DNA from: JAKALD01 sp963817785
GTDB taxonomy: Bacteria; Pseudomonadota; Gammaproteobacteria; Burkholderiales; SG8-39
Assembly: GCA_963817785.1 (NCBI GenBank)
Contig: CAWFPL010000002.1
Location: forward strand, 496,001-560,000
DNA: 64,000 bases
Direction of reading: 5' to 3'
The translations under genes and the position numbers were made by a program. Shown in pieces: positions 7,361-13,870 of this stretch (the first letter of the stretch is position 1; each line of letters opens with the position of its first letter). The notes under the pieces are model-generated. The model saw nothing but the letters and a program-made list of their open reading frames with translations. It was not told the origin of the DNA and searched no databases.

Positions 7361-7468
7361 AGCGGTGTAGCTCAGTGGATAGAGTGCCCTTCTCGCTACG
7401 TACGACGGATTCGCGATTCGATTGTATGGGAAGGGAGGTCGCAGGTTCAAGTCCTGCCACCGCTTCCA
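7361..7468 (+). tRNA. tRNA-like gene with 39-nt anticodon loop
   Basis: Folds as a tRNA outside the anticodon: acceptor AGCGGTG (7361-7367) pairs with CACCGCT (7458-7464), D-stem GCTC/GAGT around loop AGTGGATA, anticodon stem CCCTT (7387-7391) with AAGGG (7431-7435), variable AGGTC, T-arm GCAGG-TTCAAGT-CCTGC, then TCCA. The anticodon loop is 39 nt (7392-7430) instead of 7, partly able to extend the stem (CTCG with TGGG). It is too short for a group I or II intron. The D-loop A20-type residue resembles tRNA-Arg. The T-arm overlaps the integrase stop codon. It may be a degenerate tRNA, a tRNA decoy or a recombination product; no anticodon can be assigned. Confidence 0.6.
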
Positions 7469-8811
7469 TTCTGGATTTGCTTTTGCCGCCGCTGCATTGG
7501 CACCACCTTGCCCTTGCTCGCGGGCGCCGGCTCGCACAACGCCCGCAGCCCATCGGTGACCTTCTGCATCGGCGCGCGCAAGTGCTCAACGTCGGGCGTC
7601 ACATAGCCCATCGTCACGTCCCCGCGCAGCGCGTGGTTCACCAGCAGCTTCACGTCGAACGGGTGGAGCTTGAGCCGGTGAGTCGCGACCGTGATGAAGA
7701 CCCGGCGCAGGTCGTGGATCGTGCCGGGGACGCCTTCCTCCCGGGGCTCGGCGATATGCCCACTCGCGCTCGGCGCGGGCCAGACCCAGGGCTTCATGCG
7801 CTCGACGTCGGCGACGAGCTTGGAATGCTCGGCTTCGCGCCGCCGCAGGATCTCGACCATTGCGTCTGACAGGGGCAAATCGAACGCGCGCCGCTCGCCG
7901 CCTTTCGGGCGCGGGACGCGCAGAGTCTTGCCCTTCAGATCGACGTCCTCCCAACGCATCTCGGCGACGGATTGCCGGCGCATGCCCGAAAACAGCGTGA
8001 ACAGCAGGTAGTCGCGCCGCAGTCCGTTCTCAAGCTTGTTCACCGCCTTGAACCAATCGGCCAGGCCTTCCGGTTGGAGGGCGGCTCGGTGCTTGCCTTC
8101 GTCGAACCAGTTGACCGAATGAACTGGGGCGGGGCCGAGATCCTCGTGCTCGCGGCCGGCCCGGTTCCACACGTTGCGGAACAACTGGAACGTGCGGTTG
8201 GCGGTCGCCTGCCCGTTGCCAGCGGTGCGGCGCCGGCCGCGGCCCTTCTTGAGCTTGAGCACGTATTTGCCCCGGGCGATCTCGCGGGCGAGCGCGGCGT
8301 GCCGCTCGCGCACCTCCTGTCGGGTAATCTGGATGAGCGGCAGGTCCAGCCATTCGCGGAGGTAAAGCCCCAGCCGAGCGCGCACATCAGCAACGGTGCG
8401 AGTGCTACGCGCCTTCGCGCGCATGGCGCCCTCGGTGAGCGTGATGGCTCCCTCCAAGGTGATTCCACGCGCTTTCTGACGTCGGGCCTCGTCGCGCTGG
8501 GTCTGCCTACGGGCCACGGTGTCGACCCCGGCGGCCATCTCGCCGAGGAGCTGCTGGGCCTTGTTGCGGGCGGAGGCGAGGGTCCACAGGGAGCCATCCT
8601 CTTGGAACCCGCCCACCTTGGCGAAGAAATCGCGGCGCTGCTTCCCATGCACCCGGCGCATGGCGAAGTAGCTCTTGCTCGTGCGGTTGACGGCGAGACC
8701 GAAGCCTTCGGTCTTGGTATCCATCGCCACCCAACGGCGCCCTTGCGCCGGTGCGGCGCGTTGAACGAACGCCTCTGTGAGCAGTACAACGCGGCTAGTT
8801 GGTGAGGTCAT
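7447..8811 (-). CDS. Tyrosine recombinase (site-specific integrase)
   Basis: 454 residues, a full-length phage/island integrase. The N-terminal arm-binding region is followed by a SAM-like core-binding domain (about 130-220) and the catalytic domain. The active-site set is complete: Arg in FSGMRRQS, Lys region around LRVPRPKGGERR, HDLRR, His in LVNHALRG and the nucleophile Tyr in MGYVTPD. It would integrate and excise the element at the tRNA-Thr site 170 bp upstream of its start. Its 3' end overlaps a tRNA-like gene. Lys/Arg-rich segments (KLKKGRGRRR) lie between the domains. Confidence 0.93.
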   Translation of the reverse strand: MTSPTSRVVLLTEAFVQRAAPAQGRRWVAMDTKTEGFGLAVNRTSKSYFAMRRVHGKQRRDFFAKVGGFQEDGSLWTLASARNKAQQLLGEMAAGVDTVARRQTQRDEARRQKARGITLEGAITLTEGAMRAKARSTRTVADVRARLGLYLREWLDLPLIQITRQEVRERHAALAREIARGKYVLKLKKGRGRRRTAGNGQATANRTFQLFRNVWNRAGREHEDLGPAPVHSVNWFDEGKHRAALQPEGLADWFKAVNKLENGLRRDYLLFTLFSGMRRQSVAEMRWEDVDLKGKTLRVPRPKGGERRAFDLPLSDAMVEILRRREAEHSKLVADVERMKPWVWPAPSASGHIAEPREEGVPGTIHDLRRVFITVATHRLKLHPFDVKLLVNHALRGDVTMGYVTPDVEHLRAPMQKVTDGLRALCEPAPASKGKVVPMQRRQKQIQNGSGGRT

Positions 8812-8828
8812 CTCCCGCCCTCCGAAAT

Positions 8829-8874
8829 TAGACCTACGGTCTAGAAAATCCCGGCGCGTCGGTGGCGCGTCGGT
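8829..8874. promoter_or_regulatory. Inverted and tandem repeats upstream of integrase
   Basis: TAGACC-TAC-GGTCTA (8829-8843) is a perfect 6-bp inverted repeat beginning 18 bp from the integrase start. Two abutting 11-bp copies of GGCGCGTCGGT follow (8853-8863 and 8864-8874). Lying between integrase and att site, they are candidates for an operator of int and for integrase arm-binding sites. Only the repeats themselves are observed. Confidence 0.5.
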
Positions 8875-8980
8875 ACCGTGGATCTTGGGCCGGGGAACGG
8901 CCCCCGGATAACCCCTTCAATTATCGCGCTTTCAGAGGGAGAACGGGGAAAATGGGTCCTCGGGCGGGACCAAACTAGGC

Positions 8981-9027
8981 GTTTTGTAAACCGAAGGTCG
9001 CGGGTTCGATTCCTGCAGCCGGCACCA
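8981..9027 (+). other. attR: 3' half of tRNA-Thr(UGU)
   Basis: Reads as the 3' part of a tRNA from the anticodon loop (TTTGTAA, anticodon UGU) through AACCGA-AGGTC, T-arm GCGGG-TTCGATT-CCTGC, acceptor strand AGCCGGC and ACCA. The 5' side of the anticodon stem is broken (GGCGT instead of a TCGGT-like strand), and no D-arm or 5' acceptor lies to the left. This is what integration at a tRNA 3' end leaves at one junction; the 5' half with a reconstituted 3' end should lie at the element's other end. Confidence 0.8.
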
Positions 9028-9042
9028 GTCTCGCAGGCGAAA

Positions 9043-9066
9043 AAAAGCCCGGTCGCCCGGGCTTTT
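9043..9066. terminator. Bidirectional rho-independent terminator
   Basis: AAAAGCCCGG-TCGC-CCGGGCTTTT is a perfect 10-bp hairpin with A and T runs, able to terminate in both directions. It serves the tRNA-Thr transcript from the left and the cold-shock gene from the right. Confidence 0.9.
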
Positions 9067-9087
9067 CCCTTTCGGCTTAGCGCCGAC

Positions 9088-9291
9088 TCAGACCGGCTTG
9101 ATGTTCGCCGCCTGCGGGCCTTTCTGGCCCGAGCGCACTTCGAACTCGACCTTCTGGTTCTCCTTCAGCGACTTGAAGCCGTCCATCTGGATCGCGCTGT
9201 GATGCGCGAACAGATCCTTGCCGCCGTCGTCGGGAGTGATGAAGCCGTAGCCTTTAGCGTCGTCAAACCATTTCACGGTTCCGGTTGCCAT
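9088..9291 (-). CDS. Cold-shock family protein (CspA-like)
   Basis: 67 residues, the usual length. It has the single CSD fold with both RNA-binding motifs: KGYGFITPD (RNP1) and DLFAHHSAI (RNP2-type), opening with MATGTVKWFDDAKG and closing KGPQAANIKPV. It acts as a nucleic-acid chaperone binding single-stranded RNA or DNA. ATG 9291 follows an AAGGAAA SD; an upstream in-frame extension has no SD. The 145 bp to the next gene are gene-free and include the expected long 5' leader of csp mRNAs. Confidence 0.95.
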   Translation of the reverse strand: MATGTVKWFDDAKGYGFITPDDGGKDLFAHHSAIQMDGFKSLKENQKVEFEVRSGQKGPQAANIKPV

Positions 9292-9436
9292 GGTGTTTCC
9301 TTCCTTGATTGAAGCGCGGCGTGAACCGGGCCGCGAATGCCGGGCATGACGATCAAGTAAGGGAACCGGTACCACGCGCCGCGGGAACGGCGGAAAGGGA
9401 CGGACAATTCACTGCTTGAGTATCCTGCGGCGCGCA

Positions 9437-9964
9437 TCATACCACAGTCCCGGCGCGCCGCTTCGCTGACCGGTCCCGGCGCCCGCTGCCCTGCGCCGGC
9501 AGCGGCAGCGCGGTCTGGTACTTGACCTGCTTGAGCGCAAAGCTCGACTTGATGTTGCCCACGCCCGGCACGCGCGACAGAAAATCGACGATAAAACGCT
9601 CGAGCGCCTGCACGTCGCGAACCACGACGCGCAGCAGATAATCGGCGTCGCCGGTCATCAGGTAGCACTCCATCACCTCGGGCCGCTCGCGCATGGCGCG
9701 CTCGAAGGCCTCAAGCGCGGGCTCGATCTGCTTGTCGAGCCGTACCTGGATGAACACGCTCACCGTCAGTCCGAGCGCGAGCGGGTCGAGCAGGGTCACG
9801 TAGCGCGCGATGACACCGCTCTCCTCGAGCCGGCGCACGCGGTTCAGGCAGGGCGATGGCGAGAGGTGCACTGCGCGTGCCAGCTCGACGTTTGAGCTGC
9901 GCGCGTCGTCCTGCAGCCGCGCGAGGAGCTTCCAGTCGATCGCATCGAGCTTTTCCGCCGGCAT
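9437..9964 (-). CDS. Lrp/AsnC family transcriptional regulator
   Basis: 175 residues. The N-terminal helix-turn-helix (DAIDWKLLARLQDDARSSNVELARAVHLSPSPCLNRVRRLEESGVI) is followed by the RAM/effector domain with the GDADYLLRVVVRD signature. The ATG at 9964 is chosen because AAGGAG lies 5 nt before it; a GTG two codons upstream overlaps this SD. It probably senses an amino acid. It is divergent from the E1 gene with a 131-bp shared promoter region, so that gene is its likely target. A Pro/Arg tail of about 25 residues (LPAQGSGRRDRSAKRRAG) is extra to the family. Confidence 0.93.
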   Translation of the reverse strand: MPAEKLDAIDWKLLARLQDDARSSNVELARAVHLSPSPCLNRVRRLEESGVIARYVTLLDPLALGLTVSVFIQVRLDKQIEPALEAFERAMRERPEVMECYLMTGDADYLLRVVVRDVQALERFIVDFLSRVPGVGNIKSSFALKQVKYQTALPLPAQGSGRRDRSAKRRAGTVV

Positions 9965-10095
9965 AAACACTCCTTACATTGATGTGTAGCGGAATTTTAT
10001 GCTGCTTCGATTCGGCGGGGCAATACGAAACGATAGCAACTGCCGCCGCGTCGCGGGTACGATCTCGCCTGACCAGGCACAACCCGGAGAGCGCC

Positions 10096-12774
10096 ATGGC
10101 CGATCTGTCCGACATCGTTTCCTCGGCGTTCTGGCGCGTGAACCCGCCGGATGCCGACCCGCTCGAGACTCGCGAGTGGCTGGAGGCCTTCGACGCGCTG
10201 GTCGAGGCCGAGGGGCGCGAGCGCGCCACCTTCCTGCTCAGGAAGCTGCTCGAGCACGCCCGCGCGCGGCGCGTGCCACTGCCGCCGGTGCTCAACACGC
10301 CGTACCGCAACTCGATCGCGCTCGCCGACCAGCCGCAGTTTCCGGGCAACCTGGAACTCGAGCAGCGCCTGTCCTCGATCGTGCGCTGGAACGCGCTCGC
10401 AATGGTGGTGCGCGCCAACCGCGAGCACGCCGAGCTCGGCGGACACATCGCCAGCTACGCCTCCGCGGCCGACCTGTTCGAGGTCGGCTTCAACCACTTC
10501 TTCCGCGCCGGCCCGGCGGGGGACCTGGTGTACTTCCAGCCGCATTCGGCGCCAGGAGTGTATGCGCGCGCATTCCTCGAGGGACGGCTGCCCGAGGAGC
10601 GCCTCGCGCGCTATCGCCGCGACACCCGCGGCGGGCTGTCGTCGTATCCGCATCCCTGGCTGATGCCGGAGTTCTGGCAGTTCCCCACCGGATCGATGGG
10701 GCTGGGGCCGATCGCCGCGATCCACCAGGCGCGCTTCATGCGCTACCTCGAGCACCGGGGGCTCGCCGACACCGCGGGGCGCAAGGTGTGGGCATTCGCC
10801 GGCGACGGCGAGATGGACGAGCCCGAGTCGCTCGCCGGGCTGTCGCTGGCAGCGCGCGAGGGCCTCGACAACCTGATCTTCGTCGTCAACTGCAACCTGC
10901 AGCGCCTCGACGGCCCGGTCCGCGGCAACGGCTCCATCGTGCAGGAGCTCGAGGGCCTGTTCGCGGGCGCCGGCTGGAACGTGCTGAAGCTCCTCTGGGG
11001 CAGCGACTGGGATCCGCTGTTCGCGCGCGACACCGAAGGCGTGCTGCTCAAGCGGCTGCACGAGACCGTGGATGGCGAGTTCCAGACCTACGCCGCCACC
11101 GACGGGCGCTTCAACCGTGAGCGCTTCTTCAACAAGTACCCGGAGCTCAAGCAGCTAGTCGCCCACCTCTCGGACCAGGATATCGACCGCCTGCGCCGCG
11201 GCGGTCACGACCCGCTCAAGATCTACGCCGCCTATCGCGCCGCGCTGGAGCACCGGGGCCAGCCGACCGTGATCCTCGCCCAGACCAAGAAGGGCTACGG
11301 CATGGGCCACTGGGGGCAGGGCAAGATGGGCACGCACCAGCAGAAAAAGCTCGACGAGGAGGCGCTCAAGGCGTTCCGCGATCGCTTCGGGCTGTCGCTC
11401 TCGGACGAAGACACCGCCGGCCTGCGCTTTTTCCATCCCGGCGCCGACAGCCCGGAGATCAAGTACCTGCACGCGTGCCGCGCCAGGCTCGGCGGCTACC
11501 TGCCGGCGCGCTCGGTGAGCGCACCGGCGCTCGCCGTGCCGCCGCTCGGCGCGTTTGCCAAATTGCTCGAGGGAACGCCGCGCGAGCAGTCCACCACCAT
11601 GGTGTTCGTGCAGCTGCTCGCCCAGCTGCTGAAGGACGCGACGCTCGGCAAGCGCGTGGTGCCGATCGTCGCCGACGAGGCGCGCACCTTCGGCATGCAG
11701 ACGCTGTTTCGCCAAGTCGGCATCTACTCCGCGGTCGGCCAGACCTACCAGCCGGAGGACCACGACGAGCTGCTGTACTACAAGGAGGCGCGGGACGGCC
11801 AGATCCTCGAAGAGGGGATCACCGAAGCGGGCGCCCTGTCCTCGTGGCTCGCCGCGGCGACCGCGTACAGCGCGCACGGCATGGCGATGCTGCCGTTCTA
11901 CGTCTATTACTCGATCTTCGGCTTTCAGCGCGTCGGCGACCTGATCTGGGCCGCGGCCGACTCGCGCGCCCGCGGCTTCCTCGTCGGCGGTACCGCCGGC
12001 CGCACGACCCTCTCGGGCGAAGGTCTGCAGCATCAGGACGGCACGTCGCACCTGATCGCCTCGACCATTCCCGATTGCCGTGCGTACGACCCGTGCTTCG
12101 GCTACGAGCTTGCCGTCATCGTCCAGGACGGCATGCGTCGCATGCTCGAGGCGCAGGAGGACGTCTTCTACTACCTCACGGTGATGAACGAGAACTACGC
12201 GCACCCCGCGCTGCCGCCGGGCGCCGAGCAAGGCATCCTGCGCGGCATGTACCGGCTGCGCGAGGCACGCGGAGGAATTGCGCGCGTGCAGCTGCTCGGC
12301 TCGGGCACGATCCTGCGCGAGGTGCTGGCGGCCGCCGAGCTGCTCGAGCGCGACTGGGGCGTCGCCGCCGACGTCTGGAGCGTGACCTCCTTCAGCGAGC
12401 TGCGCCGCGACGGAATGCGGGTCGAGCGCATGAACCGCCTGCGCGGCTCGGGCGCCGCGCAACAGAGCTGGGTTGGGCAGTGCCTCGGCGCCACCGGCGG
12501 GCCGGTCGTCGCGGCGAGCGACTACGTGCGCGCGGTTGCGGACCTGATCCGGCCGTACGTGCCGCGGCGCTACGTGACGCTCGGCACCGACGGCTTCGGG
12601 CGCAGCGACACGCGGGCCGCGCTGCGCGAATTCTTCGAGGTGAGCGCGCCGCACATTGCGCTCGCGGCGCTCGCCGCGCTGGCGGACGAGGGCACGCTCG
12701 GGCGCGAGCTACCCGGCCAGGCGCGCGAGCGTTATCGGCTGGAGATCAGCGCGGTGCCGCCGTGGGAAAGGTAG
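10096..12774 (+). CDS. AceE-type 2-oxoacid dehydrogenase E1 component
   Basis: 892 residues, the length of homodimeric pyruvate dehydrogenase E1 (AceE). The ThDP-binding motif GDGEMDEPES...NCNLQ is intact, as are the QRLDGPVRGNGSI segment, the YGMGHWGQGKMGTHQ loop and the catalytic-loop region HQDGTSHL. It decarboxylates a 2-oxoacid and transfers the acyl group to an E2 lipoyl domain. No E2 (aceF) or E3 (lpd) gene is near, unlike housekeeping operons. A divergent Lrp regulator is adjacent, as in the mdeR/mdeB arrangement of Pseudomonas, where MdeB is an AceE paralogue for 2-oxobutyrate; that specificity is an inference. The start at 10096 was chosen because upstream codons have no homology. 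Confidence 0.9.
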   Translation: MADLSDIVSSAFWRVNPPDADPLETREWLEAFDALVEAEGRERATFLLRKLLEHARARRVPLPPVLNTPYRNSIALADQPQFPGNLELEQRLSSIVRWNALAMVVRANREHAELGGHIASYASAADLFEVGFNHFFRAGPAGDLVYFQPHSAPGVYARAFLEGRLPEERLARYRRDTRGGLSSYPHPWLMPEFWQFPTGSMGLGPIAAIHQARFMRYLEHRGLADTAGRKVWAFAGDGEMDEPESLAGLSLAAREGLDNLIFVVNCNLQRLDGPVRGNGSIVQELEGLFAGAGWNVLKLLWGSDWDPLFARDTEGVLLKRLHETVDGEFQTYAATDGRFNRERFFNKYPELKQLVAHLSDQDIDRLRRGGHDPLKIYAAYRAALEHRGQPTVILAQTKKGYGMGHWGQGKMGTHQQKKLDEEALKAFRDRFGLSLSDEDTAGLRFFHPGADSPEIKYLHACRARLGGYLPARSVSAPALAVPPLGAFAKLLEGTPREQSTTMVFVQLLAQLLKDATLGKRVVPIVADEARTFGMQTLFRQVGIYSAVGQTYQPEDHDELLYYKEARDGQILEEGITEAGALSSWLAAATAYSAHGMAMLPFYVYYSIFGFQRVGDLIWAAADSRARGFLVGGTAGRTTLSGEGLQHQDGTSHLIASTIPDCRAYDPCFGYELAVIVQDGMRRMLEAQEDVFYYLTVMNENYAHPALPPGAEQGILRGMYRLREARGGIARVQLLGSGTILREVLAAAELLERDWGVAADVWSVTSFSELRRDGMRVERMNRLRGSGAAQQSWVGQCLGATGGPVVAASDYVRAVADLIRPYVPRRYVTLGTDGFGRSDTRAALREFFEVSAPHIALAALAALADEGTLGRELPGQARERYRLEISAVPPWER

Positions 12775-12784
12775 CGATGCCACT

Positions 12785-13129
12785 TTACGGTACGGCCGGC
12801 GGCAGCACGAACTCGCGGCGCTCGTCGGCCGCTTTCTGCCGCTCGTAGGGGCGCAGCACTTCGGGGGTGCCGGGCTCGACCGACTGTTGCTGCTGCTGCG
12901 TGTTCAGGTTCTGCAGCCGCTGGCGCTCCTCGAGCTGGCTTGCGTCGGTCTTCGGCTCCTTGCGCAGGTCGCCGGGCGGGACACGCAGCTGCTCCTGCGA
13001 CTGGCGCAGCTGCTGCGAAAACTCGTCCGACTGCTGGTCGCGCTGGATCAGGGCGCGCTGCACCTCCGGCGGTTGCGCACAGCCGATGGCGGCATATAGC
13101 AGCCCGCAGAGCAGCGCGAGCACACGCAT
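12785..13129 (-). CDS. Small Gln-rich secreted protein or lipoprotein
   Basis: 114 residues. A signal sequence (MRVLALLCGLLYAAIGC) ends in a possible lipobox AIGC at residue 17. The mature part is hydrophilic and helical, rich in Gln/Arg/Glu (RALIQRDQQSDEFSQQLRQSQEQL), with a Q-run (TQQQQQS), like many proteobacterial periplasmic proteins of unknown role. It overlaps antisense frames but has its own ATG and composition. It sits between E1 and an SDR, convergent with E1 with only 10 bp between stops. Confidence 0.65.
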   Translation of the reverse strand: MRVLALLCGLLYAAIGCAQPPEVQRALIQRDQQSDEFSQQLRQSQEQLRVPPGDLRKEPKTDASQLEERQRLQNLNTQQQQQSVEPGTPEVLRPYERQKAADERREFVLPPAVP

Positions 13130-13140
13130 GCGCTCACCCG

Positions 13141-13869
13141 CTAGAACTTCTCCGCCCAGGGCCGCAGGTCGGCCTCGAAGGTCCAGGCCGAGCGCGGTTG
13201 CAGGTGGATCTGGCAGAACAGCTCGGCGATCGCGTCGGGCGCGAGCATCCCCTCTTCGCCCAGCGCCTGGGCGCGTTCGGGAAAGCGCTGCCGCCCGGCC
13301 TGGGTGTCGATCATGCCGTCGATCACGACGTGCGCCACGTGGATGTTCCTCGGCCCGAGCTCGCGCGCCATGGACTGCGCCACGGCGCGCAGGCCGTTCT
13401 TCGCCGCGGCGAAGGCGGCGAACTGCGCCCCGCCGCGCACCGAGGCAGTGGCGCCCGTGAACAGGATCGTTCCCCGGCCGCGCGCCACCATGCGGCGCGC
13501 CGCCTCGCGCCCGAACAGGAATCCGCCGTAGCAGCCCAGACGCCAGACCTTCTCGAACATGTCCGCGGGCGTCTCGAGGATCGAGGCGCGGAAGTTTGCG
13601 CCGGCGTTGTACACCGCGACCTCCACCGGCCCGTGCTCGGATTCGAGCTCGTCGAACAGCGCGAGCACCTCCTCCTCGCTGCGCGCGTCCGTCGGAGCCG
13701 CAATCGCCCAACCCCCATCGCGGCGGATTTCTTCGGCGAGCCGCTCGAGGCGCTCGACGCTGCGCGCCGCGAGCGCGACCCGGAAGCCCGCCTTCGCAAA
13801 GCGCTTGCCGAGGGCGAAGCCCAGGCCTTCGCCCACCCCCGCGATCACTGCCACCGGTGTCTTGTTCAT
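13141..13869 (-). CDS. SDR-family protein lacking the catalytic tyrosine
   Basis: 242 residues with a Rossmann fold: GVGEGLG dinucleotide motif (TGxxxGxG type), acidic/basic strand AARSVERL, and the YNAGANF signature. Ser in FTGATASVRGG is in place, but the expected YxxxK reads FAAFAAAKNGL, with Phe where the catalytic Tyr normally stands, the Lys being kept. So it may not be a classical dehydrogenase, or it uses another acid. The gene stops 1 bp from FadH's stop region and is read in the same direction just downstream of fadH (13871), so it is probably in one operon and acts in acyl-CoA reduction or as a binding partner. Confidence 0.8.
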   Translation of the reverse strand: MNKTPVAVIAGVGEGLGFALGKRFAKAGFRVALAARSVERLERLAEEIRRDGGWAIAAPTDARSEEEVLALFDELESEHGPVEVAVYNAGANFRASILETPADMFEKVWRLGCYGGFLFGREAARRMVARGRGTILFTGATASVRGGAQFAAFAAAKNGLRAVAQSMARELGPRNIHVAHVVIDGMIDTQAGRQRFPERAQALGEEGMLAPDAIAELFCQIHLQPRSAWTFEADLRPWAEKF

Positions 13870-13870
13870 C

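Larger units (their letters stand above)
1..9027. mobile_element. Integrative element, right part, inserted in tRNA-Thr
   Basis: The stretch carries phage/plasmid-type genes (HNH nuclease, SSB-like, helix-turn-helix protein), unrelated cargo and broken genes, then a tyrosine integrase next to the last 47 nt of a tRNA-Thr gene. That is the usual layout of an island or prophage integrated at a tRNA 3' end. The 5' half of the tRNA is absent from the sequence just left of 8981, so the element extends to the left and its other end lies outside the window. Genes to the right are ordinary chromosomal genes. No capsid, terminase, relaxase or conjugation gene is visible in this part, so phage versus ICE/IME cannot be decided. 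Confidence 0.8.

Noticed and set aside
8941..9027. Complete tRNA-Thr gene at the integrase
   Set aside because: Only the part from the anticodon loop to CCA is present; the 5' acceptor, D-arm and 5' anticodon strand do not fit the sequence left of 8981.
11155..12654. Long minus-strand open frame opposite the E1 gene
   Set aside because: Antisense of a well-conserved AceE-type gene. High GC removes stops on the opposite strand; no family features appear in it.
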